64,000 nucleotides of DNA from Galerina marginata. Taxonomy: Eukaryota; Basidiomycota; Agaricomycetes; Agaricales; Galerinaceae. Every line of letters starts with the position of its first letter. Position 1 is the stretch's first letter. The stretch lies in the NCBI GenBank assembly GCA_023014335.1, contig JAECYW010000001.1, forward strand, positions 1,116,001-1,180,000, in the 5' to 3' direction. The position numbers and the translations under genes are program-made. Under the pieces are notes generated by a model. The model was not told the DNA's origin, did no database searches, and worked only from the letters and a program-made list of their open reading frames with translations. Positions 34,709 to 46,575 of the stretch are shown piece by piece.

Positions 34709-35214
34709 AAAAAGGAAATGTCCAGACGTCTCAAGTGATTGCAAGGTTGAAGGAGAAAGATAAAAATGTTTTCCTTTCACTTAGAAAGCGCTACGGGATC
34801 ACGTGACGCATATATCGCGGCTGCAAACTCAATTCTGAATTTCTCCTCATCAACGATTACCTTCCCGTTCGTCAACTTTGTACTATATTGACCTCAAAAA
34901 TAAATTTCGGGGCGATGTATCTGATATTTCAAGGCGCGATCGTTTTACGGTATCCAAGGAAGGCCTGGTGAGTCATTCTGTCAGCAATGTGGTTGAGCTC
35001 AAGAAAGCCGTTATGTGCCTCATGTTGGCATTCGACTTCCAAGAGCCATTTTAATTCAGGGTGCCTCCGCACATCTTTTTTTTAAATCAAACTCCATCTT
35101 ATTTTTTGCATCCTTGTGGCCGCAAAAATCGTAGCCCGGGGAGTGCCTCTTTCGTTGCCTTAAATTCAGATCCCACCTCAGGAATTCTGCATCGAGCCTA
35201 TTCCCCAACACCCC
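34709..35214. other. Divergent intergenic region, RRP8 / P-loop NTPase
   Basis: A 506-bp head-to-head gap with no gene or repeat recognised; presumably two promoters. The frame at 35061-35249 overlaps the next gene's start in another frame and looks like chance. Confidence 0.4.
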
Positions 35215-37169
35215 ATGGCCTCTTATTCAGCATCCTCCAATATCCCTGATAATGTTGACGACAACTCTGACTCTTCGGTGTGTATTCAAGTTTCTTGGTA
35301 TTCCTTTGATCTCACCACCGCCTATTACTTTGACTCAACCAGGGCCACGAGGAATGGCAACTCCTCGATGACTCGGAATCGTCTGATTCTGATGTTGACG
35401 ATCAACAGTTGGTCTCTCGCCACGATTTAGCTACAGCGCCTTTGATGACGCGTGAAGCATATCTTGTGACTGGACGCGACGGACGTGGTGCAGCGCAGTA
35501 TGGAGTCCTTGGCAAAGTCCTAGCCATCCAGTAAACACCGAAACCCCACCTTCTGATTGTCAACGAGTACTAAATCGAAGCACATAGGTATAAAGGCCAA
35601 AATGAAAAGATTAATGATCAGCGCCTATACTTGAACACGGTCAGTGCTTTTGCCATGGTTGCCCTTCGCGTCGTTTAAATGACCACCGACAGAACGCCCC
35701 GTTTTCGGCAATTGTTTGTGGGGTTCAAGGTAAAATAGTGTTTAATCCGATGCATGAAGTTTCCTGTTCACATTTATTGCGCACAGGATCTGGGAAATCG
35801 CATACTGTCTCAACAATGTTGGAAAATATGCTTATTTCCAATTTCTCACCTATCGGCTCTCTCACAAAGCCTTTATCTGGCCTTGTCCTTCATTACGGTG
35901 AAGGAGGAGCAAATTCACTGCCGAACGAAACTGCCTGGCTCGCATCCTCTATATCCTCCCTTGTTACTGGGCCGTCTGTCCGTGTCTATGTCTCTCGCGC
36001 ATCTTTGCACACCATGCGAACTGTATATGAACCTCTAGGGGATAAGGTCACAGTTGAACCCCTTCTCTTTCAGAACTCAGAGCTTGATGCTGCCGCTATT
36101 CTCTCCATGATGGCTGTCGGTTCTGCAGAGGGTGCTCCTCTGTACATGCAGATAATTTTGGTATTCACATCCTTTTGGAGTCTATACAACCCTCTCTGAC
36201 ATCTATATTTATATCTAGGCGATACTCCGAGAATTGGGAGAGCAGTTCACATTTGCGGCGTTTATGGCAAAATTGCAGGTTTCGAAGCAAAAATTTAACC
36301 CTGCTCAGCTTGCTGGTCTGGAACAGCGCCTTTCGCTGCTCACTGCCTTCTTGGATGTTGAACCAACTACAAAAAAGAAAACTGCAACAAAGCCATCTCG
36401 CTTTGGCCCTGGACAATTAACCATAATCGATCTGTCTGACCCATTTCTTGATACAGCATCTGCTTGTGGCCTCTTTGAGATCGTTGTACGGCTTTTTGTT
36501 CGTGCCGATGTGGGGACCGGGAAAGTCCTTGTTGTCGACGAGGCTCATAAAGTTGGTCCTCAATGAATTTTCTTGTACCCTTCCTCTAATTTATTCATAA
36601 TGATTAGTACCTGTCGTGCGAGAGGTCTTCGACCGGACTTACAAGAGCGCTCTTGAATCTCATTCGCCAGCAACGTCACCTTGCTATGCGAGTTATAATA
36701 AGCACGCAAGGCAGGTCATGTTTCTCATTCCTGTCAGTGTGAGGAAATTTAACATTCAATCAATTAGAACCCACTGTGGTTCCTCCAGTCTTGATAGATC
36801 TATGCTCTGTTGTCATACTTCACAGGTTCTCGTCCCCTACCTGGTGGCAGCATCTAACTCAGCATGTCCCAACCGACTTCTCTCATAGCAACGCGTTTGA
36901 CAAGGTTGTCAAACTACAGGTTTGTTCTCCAGGCCGTTTAGGTAGATAAGCCTGACACCGTGTGTTTTTAGACCGGACATGCAATTGTTCTTGCACCTTC
37001 AGGGATTGGATTATTCGCAGAGACTGAGAATGACAAAGGAAAGAGCACTGGACAGAACAACACACAAACCCTTTCACGCTTTGGCCGTCGTTACCTCATT
37101 ATGAAGACCAGGAAGAGAGTAACAGCAGATGGAGGTGCTTCGATTCTTGTAGTTGATTCAAGAAAGTAG
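35215..37169 (+). CDS. P-loop NTPase of an uncharacterised fungal family
   Basis: Not assigned to a named family. Model: join(35215..35277,35343..35530,35588..35639,35693..35729,35787..36160,36219..36551,36608..36710,36768..36919,36972..37169), 499 aa; phases close. Order: a short acidic N-terminus (DDSESSDSDVDDQQ), a beta-rich segment (MTREAYLVTGRDGRGAAQYG), Walker A GVQGSGKSHTVS split by an intron, a middle region with HYGEGGANSLPNETAW, Walker B KVLVVDEAHKYL, a sensor-like VIISTQEPTVVPPVLIDLC, and an arginine-rich C-terminal part. This order is like the HerA/FtsK branch of NTPases, so an ATP-driven DNA-linked role is possible but only inferred. Intron 36711-36767 uses a GC donor. No frame breaks. 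Confidence 0.75.
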
Positions 37170-37269
37170 TCGATGCCATAAGTTGGTGGTGCCTGATATT
37201 GTTTTTTACATAAAAGTTTTGAATTGGTTTGCATTGTTTTCATGTGGTATTGTATATGCTTCCTTGGAT

Positions 37270-37730
37270 TTAATAGACAAACCATCCGTCAGATGCTGCC
37301 TTGTTGATGGCAGTGTCCCAGTCTGATTCTTTTTGCCATTCTACAACACTCTCGATTTCTGAATTTCCCAGACGTAGCCCATTATGAAGATGTGGGAACA
37401 TGTTTTCCTCGCCTACTCCCCCTAAAACTTTTTTCAAAACCCATTAATGAAATTCTGACCAGTCGGCACGAAAGTTGATGGCCAACCTTTGCCTTTACTG
37501 TCCTCCCATTTGATGTTACTTTGGACGTTCTCATAAATAATCCTTAAGATGAAAACCCGTTCACGGTCTGCAAAGAAGCGCTTCAATGTCCCAGGAACCT
37601 GTAGTGAGGTCGAAAGGTGGATGAATCCATCAGATTCGTCAAGATCGCTGACTGGGAGTGCGTCAGGAATGGGGTCTGGGATGCCAGGCGGTGCGGGTAC
37701 GATTTTGTAGATATAAGTGGGAGTAGACAT
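37270..37730 (-). CDS. DUF952 family protein
   Basis: Small soluble protein of unknown function. Model: complement(join(37270..37412,37487..37730)), 128 aa. It shows the family signature: PTYIYKIVPAPP at the start, LPVSDLDESDGFIHLSTSLQ, a KRFFADRERVFILRI strand, KWEDSKGKG, and MFPHLHNGLRLGNSEIESVV after the intron. Length agrees with the family. The ATG at 37730 opens right before the conserved TYIYKI, so the start is good; an in-frame non-ATG extension to 37748 is rejected. It converges on the P-loop NTPase. Confidence 0.88.
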
Positions 37731-37819
37731 TGGAGACAGACTGTTCAAGTTAACGGGGTGTCTAGCGAAACTCGATGTCTGTTGTGGAAATAAGGTACAG
37801 TTACTTGGTTATTTCTTTG

Positions 37820-38207
37820 AATTGGATGACTTTCCATAACGCTAAAATTCCAGATTTTAGTTCTAAATCGTTTCTAAATCTCCAAAACTACCTTTTGAAG
37901 TAATGTTCCTGAAGGGTCCAAGGACCCCGGAAAATGTTTCGAGCTCCGAAGGCTTTCTAAATCCAAAATCTGGATGAGGGTCCCTACCCCCCCTTCCTGT
38001 CTAAATCGACTTTTCTAAACGTCATTGGCAGAGGGTGTACCTTGTTGCCATCAATTCGTAGCCAAATATGGTGATTTTCAAGGGCAAGGTCCATTTCTTG
38101 CTGAATTATTCAGGGCATTGGGAACCAGATTTTTTATTTAGAGGTCCGACGTTGGCACCGCGTTTAGGTCTGGAAGCTTTCTAAACGTTATGGAAAGTCA
38201 CCCATTT
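37820..38207. repeat. Short element with 22-bp terminal inverted repeats (MITE-like)
   Basis: The left end 37820-37841 (AATTGGATGACTTTCCATAA, then CG) matches the reverse complement of 38186-38207 at 20 of 22 positions. Similarity continues inward with a TTCCAGA block on both sides after small gaps. The roughly 388-bp element has no coding frame of note and contains repeated CTAAAT/CTAAAC words. No clear target-site duplication was found. It lies between the DUF952 gene and the 3' end of the WW-like gene. Best read as a non-autonomous DNA transposon remnant. Confidence 0.6.
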
Positions 38208-38279
38208 ACTCAGTTTAGATGAAACTTGAAAGTCCCGGATTCCGACACGATTTCCTCCGTACTCTATTCTATTACAGGG

Positions 38280-40212
38280 TCATACAGATTCTCCTTCCTT
38301 GCCATGTTTGGTCCATACAGAGCTAATACGATGCCAGATCCTTGCTGTCCGTCTCTGGAACTTCCAGATAATAGAAAATGTGTACAGTGCCACGCTAACT
38401 GCCATGAGAAGGACCATAAAGATACCCATAACTGCCCAAGTTGATATTGTAGCCCATTTCCCCCCTTCATTGATACCGTGCATAACGAAGACCACAACGG
38501 ATATCGTGAATGTCAATATGGCCCAAACGAGAAGGGTTGGGGGAAGACTAAGGATGATCGCGTGACCATCCAGTCCAAGGTAGCTGTGCTGAACGTTGTG
38601 CATGTATGTGAACTGGGCAGAATGAGATATGCATAGTAGACTGGGAAATAGCAAGACATACAGAATCGGCCGTCGTCGTATTTGCTTGATGTCTCCAGAT
38701 AGAGAATACGCCGACTATTATGCTTCCCAGAGATGCAAAAGTTGAGATCGTTGCTGCGACCTGAGCGCCTTCGGGAATACCAGGCACAGCCAAGAAGCCC
38801 ACCGTGGCTCTGCATGCATTATCTTAGTTCTGAAGATTAAAACGTGTAATGAACTCACGAGAGGAGCACAGTCGACTACCAAATGATGTCAGCACTTTCC
38901 CCAGATAGCAGACAAGAGAATTCACAATAAGCAAGAAATGAGAATATTCTCGAACCAGCCTTTCGATATAATCTTGCCAAGTCTTTTGTACACTGGAAAG
39001 TCGACCTCGGTATTCACTGGTGATCTAAGCAGGCTTCTGAGAAATAAGCTATTCCTATAAACGCACAACACTGACCTTGACATGAGCCCTGTAAGTGTGA
39101 GGAATGCCAAAGAAAAGAACGTTGACGATAAAGTTTATGATTGCCAGGATGATAGGTGGAGGGTGGTGGGAGGGTTGATTTGGTGTCAACTTTTGTTTCC
39201 GGTCAGCTTGGGACTCCCTCTGCGTTAGCTGGCCCCAGTTTTCGGCGTCGCGATAGCTGCATACTTCTCGTAGAAACCATGCCAAGAAAACTGTCTTAGC
39301 TATTGATTTCTCGTTGCATGAAACTTGTTCCCAACTGTTTGAAAAGGTGAACAAAGATACATGACCGACTGTGCTTACGCGCTAACTCGCGAACCATGCG
39401 CGACAGTTCTTCGCATTCAGACTTAGAGAAAGGAACGGTGCTCCTCGTGCCAGATATCAGGTTGTCGGTCTGTAAATATGTGAAAATTTGTCACCCTTCA
39501 GTCATCCAATCATTAACGTACATAGAACCACGTCAGAGCGTCGGATGCGTCTTCAATAGCTCTTGAAGGGGTTGGGACATGAGCTGGATGGTTCCAGAGG
39601 TAATTCCAATATAGTCGACGACATCTGTTTACTGGATCTAGTTCAGAAAAATGCATCTGCGAGTACTGGTTAATAATTATACATCTCTTGGGACCGAGAA
39701 GAGTTGAATTATCGTCCTGGACTTCATCAAAATCATATGACGCGGTGCAATGATTGTGGTTAATGGTAAGATTGAAGGATGAAATTCCATTGCCGCTCTC
39801 CGGCTTTCTCAGACTGATGCGAGATTGTACATGGAGGTGAACCTCCATGCCGTCTGAGAGTTCCGATAAGGGATACTGAGAATAGCTATTCTCCGTCATT
39901 TCAAGCACTTCAGGTCGGCGAATGTCCTGGTCAGTGACGACCTTCAGCGAAGGGTTGTAGAAGTAGATCCAGCCCTATAAATATTTACATCGACTGTACA
40001 TAGACCCAAGAGAACTTGAATTGTGCACCTGAGAATGAACGCATAGTGTCCAGTCGTCTGCCAGGAATGGGTCTTGCTGGGAAGATGTAAAGCAGCCGTC
40101 GCTAGCAAAGGCAAAGTATGTGAGCTTGTAACAAGACCGTGGCAGTTAGGGAAAATAAATACAGAGCGGTGACCTGAAGGAGGGTACTCGAACGGGAGAA
40201 AAACTCGGTCAT
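38280..40212 (-). CDS. WW-like membrane protein of an Agaricomycete family
   Basis: Family common in mushroom genomes as I recall it; function unknown. Model: complement(join(38280..38612,38662..38809,38859..38875,38926..39024,39076..39323,39379..39469,39522..39974,40029..40124,40174..40212)), 507 aa; all phases close. The N-terminal part carries a WW-like block (GWIYFYNPSLKVVTDQDIRR). Conserved stretches follow: RRLYWNYLWNHPAHVPTP, TDNLISGTRSTVPFSKSECE, TVFLAWFLREVCSYRDAENW and VQKTWQDYIERLVREYSHF. The C-terminal third has about four hydrophobic helices (INFIVNVLFFGIP, VGFLAVPGIP, LLVWAILTFTISVVVFV, MGIFMVLLMAVSVALYTF). Exon 38859-38875 is 17 nt. The start and first exon are the least certain part. 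It shares a 141-bp divergent promoter with NSP1. Confidence 0.82.
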
Positions 40213-40353
40213 AAGATTCTGGAGGATAACGTACTGGTAGGGATGGATGGATGGATGGTACAGAGTAAATCTAATTTTGGAACAGGTTCAATAACACCGC
40301 CACACAAGCTGTGACTTCGACCGAGACGCGTCCATCGTCGTTGTTGTCCCAAC

Positions 40354-42499
40354 ATGAGTTTCTTTAACCTGCCCTCCACGAACAACGGCAACCAGGGAGG
40401 GAATTCAAGCACCCTCGGTGGGGCACCCAGCAGCAACGGCCCGAACCCTAATCAACCTCAAAGTGTGTTCGGCAACACGTTCGGGGGTGAGGACGTCTAT
40501 GAAGAATAATACCAGTCCATCTACTGACCAGACGTCTCGCAGGACCCGCATCTAACAACGTATTCGGAGGTGGTACGACTTCGACTCCCAGCGGTGGAGG
40601 TTTGTTTGGAGCAACAAATGCTCCATTGACTGGAGGAAACACTGGACCAACGACTCCTGCTCCTGCAGGAGGTTTGTTTGGTAATGCACAAAGCAGCTCG
40701 ACGTCTGCGCCAATATTAGCAACAGGGGGGCTATTCGGTGGCGCAAACACCTCATCGAATCCGGGAACGGGCAACGTATTTGGAGGGGCAACCAATTCTA
40801 CCCCAGCACCCGCACCAGGGATACTATTTGGTGGTGGAGGTTCCACAACTACACCAGCGTCGAACACCTTCTTTGGAGGGGGAAATAAATCAACTACTAC
40901 ACCACCTACGAACACAAATCCGCTTTTTGGCGGATCGTCTGCTTTTGCGCTCCCAAAGCCGGGTGATACTGGTGCAAAGCCCGCTGCCTCAAGCTGTTAA
41001 GTTCTTATTGTCACGCATATTCGCACTCGACTGACACCTGCGTATTAGTTTTCAACCAGCCTAGCACGGGCACAACCAGCGCAACTGTTGCTAATCCTAT
41101 GACAAACGCACCCACCATCGGCAGTGGACTTTTCAGCTTGCCATCTAAACCAGCGGCCGGCACCAGCGCCAATATTACCAGCGCTGCACCGTCTGCCGGT
41201 ACTCCTTCCACCACTACCGGCGCCGGCAACTTGTTCGGAGGTGGATTATTTAGCCAGCATACGACAGCAACGGCATCATCGGCGCCTACATCTGCTTTTT
41301 CTTTAGGCGGAAACAAAGATTCAGCTGCTCCAGCTACAGGTTAGAGTGGCAATCCTGTAAGCTTGTCTCACGTCACTCACTGCTTTTTAGCCGGTAATAA
41401 TGTCTTTGGCGCTTCGACTGGTAATAAGGAGGGCGAAAAGAAAGCAACCAACCCAATAGGTGACTTGTTCCACAGCTGATACAATAATATATTTAATGCT
41501 TTTATATTAGCTGCGCCAACATTCAATCTCTTTGGTGGAGCGAAACCGGCCGAGAAGAAGGACGAAACGCCATGTTTGAATTTATATTTTCTCATTTGTT
41601 TATTTATTGACAATCTCGTCAGCTGCAAAAGAGGGCGAAAAAAGAGATACTACGCGTAAGTGCGTTCGCCGCTTCCTGCTTCGCAGTCAATAACCCATCT
41701 TCAGCAGCAATGGTCACACCCACCACCAACACAACTTCTGCCGTTGCAATTGCCCCGCCTTCTATGTTAAGGGGCAAATCTCTCGAAGAAATTGTCAACC
41801 GATGGACGGCAGATCTAGAAACCAATGTCCGCGAGTTCAACAAATTTGCAGCAGAAGTGTCTGTCTGGGATCGTGCTCTCATCGAGAACGGCAACAATGT
41901 ATGCATCCCCGACTTCGTCGTCTCGATAAAATCAGCATATTAACGTCTTAACAGATTGCAGCTCTGTATAGCCACGTCTTAGCTGTCGAAAGGCAACAAA
42001 ATGAGATCAATGAATCGTTACAACATATCGAGCAGCAACAACAGGACCTAACGTCGACCTTAGATGCTTATGAGAAAGTGTCGCAAGAAATCCTTGGTGG
42101 GAGTTTGAGGACCCTTGACACAGGCCCGGCTGACAACGAGCGCGATAAAAAGTATGCACCCTCTTCATGTTCCATCTGTCATTTATACTGATTTCCTCTT
42201 CCCCAAGTTACATGCTCGCAACTGACCTCCACTCTCATCTTGATGACCTTTCTGGCTCCTTGACTCAAATGATCGACTCCGTCAACGCCCTGTCCATAGC
42301 CTCCAAACCAGCCGACTCCGTTGATGATCCCATGTCGCAGATCTCCCAAATTCTTAGCAGCCACCTCGAAAGTCTGCAATGGATCGACAGCGCTGTTCGT
42401 GACGTGGAAAATAAAACCCAGGAGGTTGAAAAGCATATAAAAGAATCTGGACAAAGTCTTTCTGGAAACAAACCAAGAGGCTTCGGAGTAGGCCGATAA
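40354..42499 (+). CDS. NSP1: Nucleoporin Nsp1 (Nup62 family)
   Basis: Central-channel FG nucleoporin of the nuclear pore. Model: join(40354..40486,40543..40995,41049..41339,41391..41459,41511..41573,41623..41655,41705..41898,41955..42151,42208..42499), 574 aa; phases close. The first about 320 residues are Ser/Thr/Gly/Asn/Pro-rich with many FG, LFG and VFGG repeats. Two short Lys/Glu segments (GEKKAT, KPAEKKDET) precede the C-terminal coiled coil. That domain starts with the conserved SLEEIVNRWTADLETNVREF and continues with INESLQHIEQQQQDL and QWIDSAVRDVENKTQEVEKH, which pairs with the Nup57/Nup49 partners. Three of the exons are under 70 nt and encode small FG-linker units. Confidence 0.95.
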
Positions 42500-42634
42500 A
42501 AAATACGCCTACATAAGTTTACCATTTTTTATACTGCAAGTGTTGTTGTTGTACAGTCTTGTGATATAATTACGCCGACGAGACAAATCGCAAAGAACAT
42601 GGTGTCATGGTTAAATACAGCTTATCGACAGAGT

Positions 42635-45600
42635 TTAAAGAACGCTATATCTGCCGATCGTAGCTGTTGGGTTCCGCATCTCGGCTTGCAAAGCAGCAGC
42701 GGATGCTTCAATAAGCAACCTCTTGATTTCTCTCACTGCTTGTTCAACCTAAGGGAAAATGATGAACAGAGTTTCTGGTTTCAATACTGGAACGTCACTC
42801 ACCCGGAATTCTTCATTCGACTCAATAAGAAGATGGAGTTTGGGTGGTCCTTCCAAAGGAGGTTCTTTGCCTGTCTCGTAATAAATACCCTTGTTCGTGA
42901 CCGAGGCACCTGTCATATCGATGAGCTGGAAAGAAAAGGTCATTAAAAGTTCCATGCTTTACCGAGAGGGGCGTACCTGGACCATGGTCTCCTTGTTTGT
43001 AACTCGCCAACGGGCTTTCTGAGGATAATCGTTGATAGGAATGATAGCATGGAAGTCCGTAGAATCCGGATTTGCCTTGCGGGAGGCACCGGACTCTTCT
43101 GCTTGTAATTGAGATTGCAAGACCAGTTTGGAGGCACGCATCTGAGCATTGAGCTTGGCAACCACGCTGAGAGCTTGCTTATGCGCAGCGGTGTCTTTTC
43201 CTGCTCGAGCAGCTGCTTCCTCTGCCGCACGCATTTGGGTCTGGATCTTCTCTTCTTCCTTAGCGAACGCCAGGCGACGTGCAGCGGCGACAGCCCCACC
43301 AACTCCCAAAAGGCCCTTTGAAGAGTCGGGAGCAGGCCCGCGTTTGATCTCCACCTTGAAATTTCCGAATGTCATGTCATCTGTACTTGAAGCAACAGCC
43401 TTCACAGCGTTCTCTTCAGCAGGTGTCGCTTTTTCTTCTTCGCCAGCGGGTTCGCCGTAAGCCTTCCGTTCAGCTTTCTCTCTCGCATCACGTTCTTTAT
43501 CCAGCCTATCGAGGCCCTTGCCACCGAAGCCAGAGCCTGCTGCTTGAGCCTTTCCGGACCTGACTTTATCCAAGAAGCCTATAGCACCGGTTAGCAAACA
43601 GCATCAGAAAAACCTATTAGGACTTACCATTTGCAAGATCTTCAAGGTCCTTGGGCATTGTCACGTTACTAGCCTTGAGAGCACGATAAATATCTACTGA
43701 GTATCTTTCTTGTTCGGGAGTAATGAAAGTAACGCAAGTTCCCTTGTTTCCGGCACGGCCTGTTCTACCAGCACGGTGTACATAGTCCTCCATGTGGTTT
43801 GGAGCATCGTAGTTGATGACCAACTTGAGCTGTTTGACGTCCAAACCCCGGGCAGCAACAGATGTTGCAATAACGATAGGTACAACTCCTGCCTTGAAGT
43901 CGGCAATTGTTGAATCTCGGTCGACCTGGTCTTTGCCACCATGCAAGGACATGCAGAGATAACCCTTGCGCATGAGCTCGCGAAGTAGATTGTCAGCAGC
44001 CTCTTGCCGATCAACAAACACTAACGTTCGACACTCAGGATCTTCATTATACATCTGACCCAGGATTTCGAGGAGTCGATTGAACTTGGTTTCTTCGGGA
44101 CGCACTTCGACAATTTGTTCAATTTCCGGAGCGACCACTGACCGTCCACCGACGGTGATTTCAAGGGGCTTGCGGAGAATTTTGCGTGCCAATGAATCCA
44201 TCTGCTTCGGGAAAGTGGCAGAGAAGAGAACGGTTTGTCTGTCAGGTCGTATGTTATTGACGATTTTCATCACCTGGGGTTCGAACCCCATGTCAAACAT
44301 ACGATCAGCTTCGTCCAAGACAACATAGGTCACTCTCTTGAAATTGGTGACGCGCCCTGAATTTGCAGTCAGAAGGTCAATCATACGACCGGGGGTACAG
44401 ACTATGATTTCAGCCCCCTTTTTGAGTTCTGCAATTTGATCTTTGATGGGAGAACCTCCGTAAGCGCAAACTGCCTGAAAGTTACCACAGGATTAGATAG
44501 TTTGAAAAATATTCGAAAATTGACACTCACCCTTAGGTTCAAGACTTTCAAAAACGGTTTACATTCACGGTGAATTTGGACGGCCAGCTCACGAGTTGGG
44601 GTCATGATGACCGCGATAGGTCCTTCCATTTGTTCCAAAGGGCGCTGATCTTTGATATGACGGAAGAGAGGAAGAAGAAAAGCTATAGTTTTTCCAGAAC
44701 CAGTTTTAGCCACACCTATGACATCGCGTCCGGACATTATGGCTGGGATGGCTTGGGCTTGGATGGATGTCGGAGCGGCATAATTCAGGCGCTTAATGAC
44801 GTCAAGGCTAATGGACAAAATAAGTAAACGAAAGTAGGTGACTTGGGGAAGAAACTTACCAATTAGAAGGGAGTCCAAAATGACTCCATTTTGTTACAGG
44901 TCTGGGGCAGTCGAGTCCACGTATTTTAATGCCATCTAGTTCAAGTCGGAGAAGTTCAGCCTCCTCGTCCGTCATTGAAGCGATATCAGGTGGAGGGATA
45001 TAGAACTCTTTGCGGAAAGGCTCATAGCGTATACGAACGTGGTCGACAGTGGCAAGCTCTTTCTTCTTTGCCTTCTTTGCTGCTAGAGCGAGAATATCCT
45101 CGGGATTGAGGTCAGTCGCGTCGAGTTCATCGGGAGCAGGGGTTTCAGTGTCGTCTTCCATGCCATTTTCAACCATTCTCTCATCGAGCCTGATTCTGGA
45201 GCGACCGCCTGTCACATCCACCATTTTCTGCATGTCCTCTAAATTGACCTTCTTAACCTCCGCCTTAATATCGCTCATAAAAGCGTCCAACGGATCCTCG
45301 TCATCCTCTTCAATGTCCATTGCTTCCTTGGCTTTAGCCTTCAAGGCTTGGTCCATCCGGTTCGCCTCTTCGTCGTCGTCATCTACTTCCAAGTCACCAA
45401 CACCGGCTTCGTCCTCTACCATCGACATGTCGACTGCCGGCATGTCGCCGAGAATTTCCAGCTTTCTTTTTGATTCTACTGAATCGTCCAACGAGGCGAC
45501 GACGCCTTTGGCAGCATTTGTAAATTCAGGTTTCAATGGAAGCCCCTTGAGACCTAAGCCATTCAAAGCCGAACGGTTCAACTGACCGGGGGTTTTCGTT

Positions 45601-46139
45601 GTAGAGGGAGCAGATGGGGCTGGGGCTGTGAAGGGATCAAGTGTTGTGAAATCATATACAACTCTCGATTTTGCTTAGAACGCACCTGGGGCAGATTTAC
45701 CGGCCAGAGCCATGGCTTTCGCTTTGGCTTCGTCAAGTGCTTTCTTGGCTTCTCTTTCTTTCTTCCACGCTTCTAGTTTTGCCCTTTTTGCCTTCAGCTT
45801 TTCATCTTCAGGAGGGGGTGTTTGTACTGGTTCTGCTGAGGGCAAGGGACGAGGTGGTGTAAGGGGTCGTCGTTCACGAGAACGAGAACGAGAGCGTCTA
45901 CGGTCGTCTCTATGCAACTCCCGCCTTCTGTCGTCGCGATGTCTGTCGTCTCGATAGCGGTCTCTGTCTCTATCCCTATGCCTGTCCCTGTCCCGATCTC
46001 TGTCGTCGTCGTATCTTGACCGACCACTGGGCCTCTGGGTGCTGCGCCTGGTTGGCGACGGAGACCGAGGTGAACGATGAGATTGTCTTACCCGTTTATT
46101 GGGAGAATCCGGAGAGAACGACCTGTCCCTGCGGGCCAT
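42635..46139 (-). CDS. PRP5: DEAD-box pre-mRNA splicing helicase Prp5
   Basis: ATPase that lets U2 snRNP join the branch site in spliceosome assembly. Model: complement(join(42635..42748,42803..42925,42977..43578,43628..44474,44531..44807,44860..45625,45686..46139)), 1,060 aa; phases close. N-terminal RS/RD-rich region ([19 protein letters not shown]), then an acidic region, then the Prp5-type block [18 protein letters not shown] and [17 protein letters not shown]. Helicase motifs: [12 protein letters not shown] (Q), AKTGSGKT (I), PTRELAVQ (Ia), [10 protein letters not shown] (II), SATFPKQ (III), [10 protein letters not shown] (IV), TSVAARGLD (V), [10 protein letters not shown] (VI). The C-terminal extension is Ala/Lys-rich. 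The gene is intact and divergent from the PI31 gene across an inverted-repeat promoter. Confidence 0.96.
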
Positions 46140-46225
46140 AGTTGCTTGATGAAGGTAAGTGACAACGACTCAAGAGCTTCGTTTCGAGGTCATTTGTACT
46201 TGTTTGTGCTCGGCCCGAGATGAGG

Positions 46226-46536
46226 TAAGATAGGGCCAGTGTTCTGCGAACCAGCCCACCTGATGTGATATAACGCCACGTGATGCAGATTTGGCAGGGA
46301 ACTTTCATTCGTGACGGTCCCATCATTGTCCTCTAAAATGCATGTAAATGAATAATAAATTTGCACAACTCATTTCTGAAAATTCTGCCTACGAGGTTCT
46401 TCTTTAAACCATTTTCCCCATCGTTCTTCGTAGACAAAATTTTAGAAATGGGATTCAAAATTTGTATTATTCGAAAAGACTGTTTTGTCACGGAGTTATC
46501 ACGTGGGCTGGTTCACAGAACACTGGCCCTATCTTA
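46226..46536. repeat. 39-bp inverted repeat flanking the PRP5/PI31 promoter
   Basis: The left arm 46226-46264 begins TAAGATAGGGCCAGTGTTCT. It matches the reverse complement of the right arm 46498-46536 at 37 of 39 positions; the differences are C/T and C/G. A 233-bp spacer separates them. The arms end 87 bp from the PRP5 ATG and 39 bp from the PI31 ATG. A CACGTG palindrome occurs at 46277-46282 and another at 46500-46505. It is either a MITE inserted between the genes or a symmetric promoter element. Confidence 0.8.
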
Positions 46537-46575
46537 GCCCTGATTCGAAGGGATTCCTTTCTACATCTTCCACAA

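Noticed and set aside
44270..44290. GGGGTTCGAACCCC word as a tRNA T-arm
   Set aside because: It lies inside the intact PRP5 coding exon and has no A box or acceptor stem around it.
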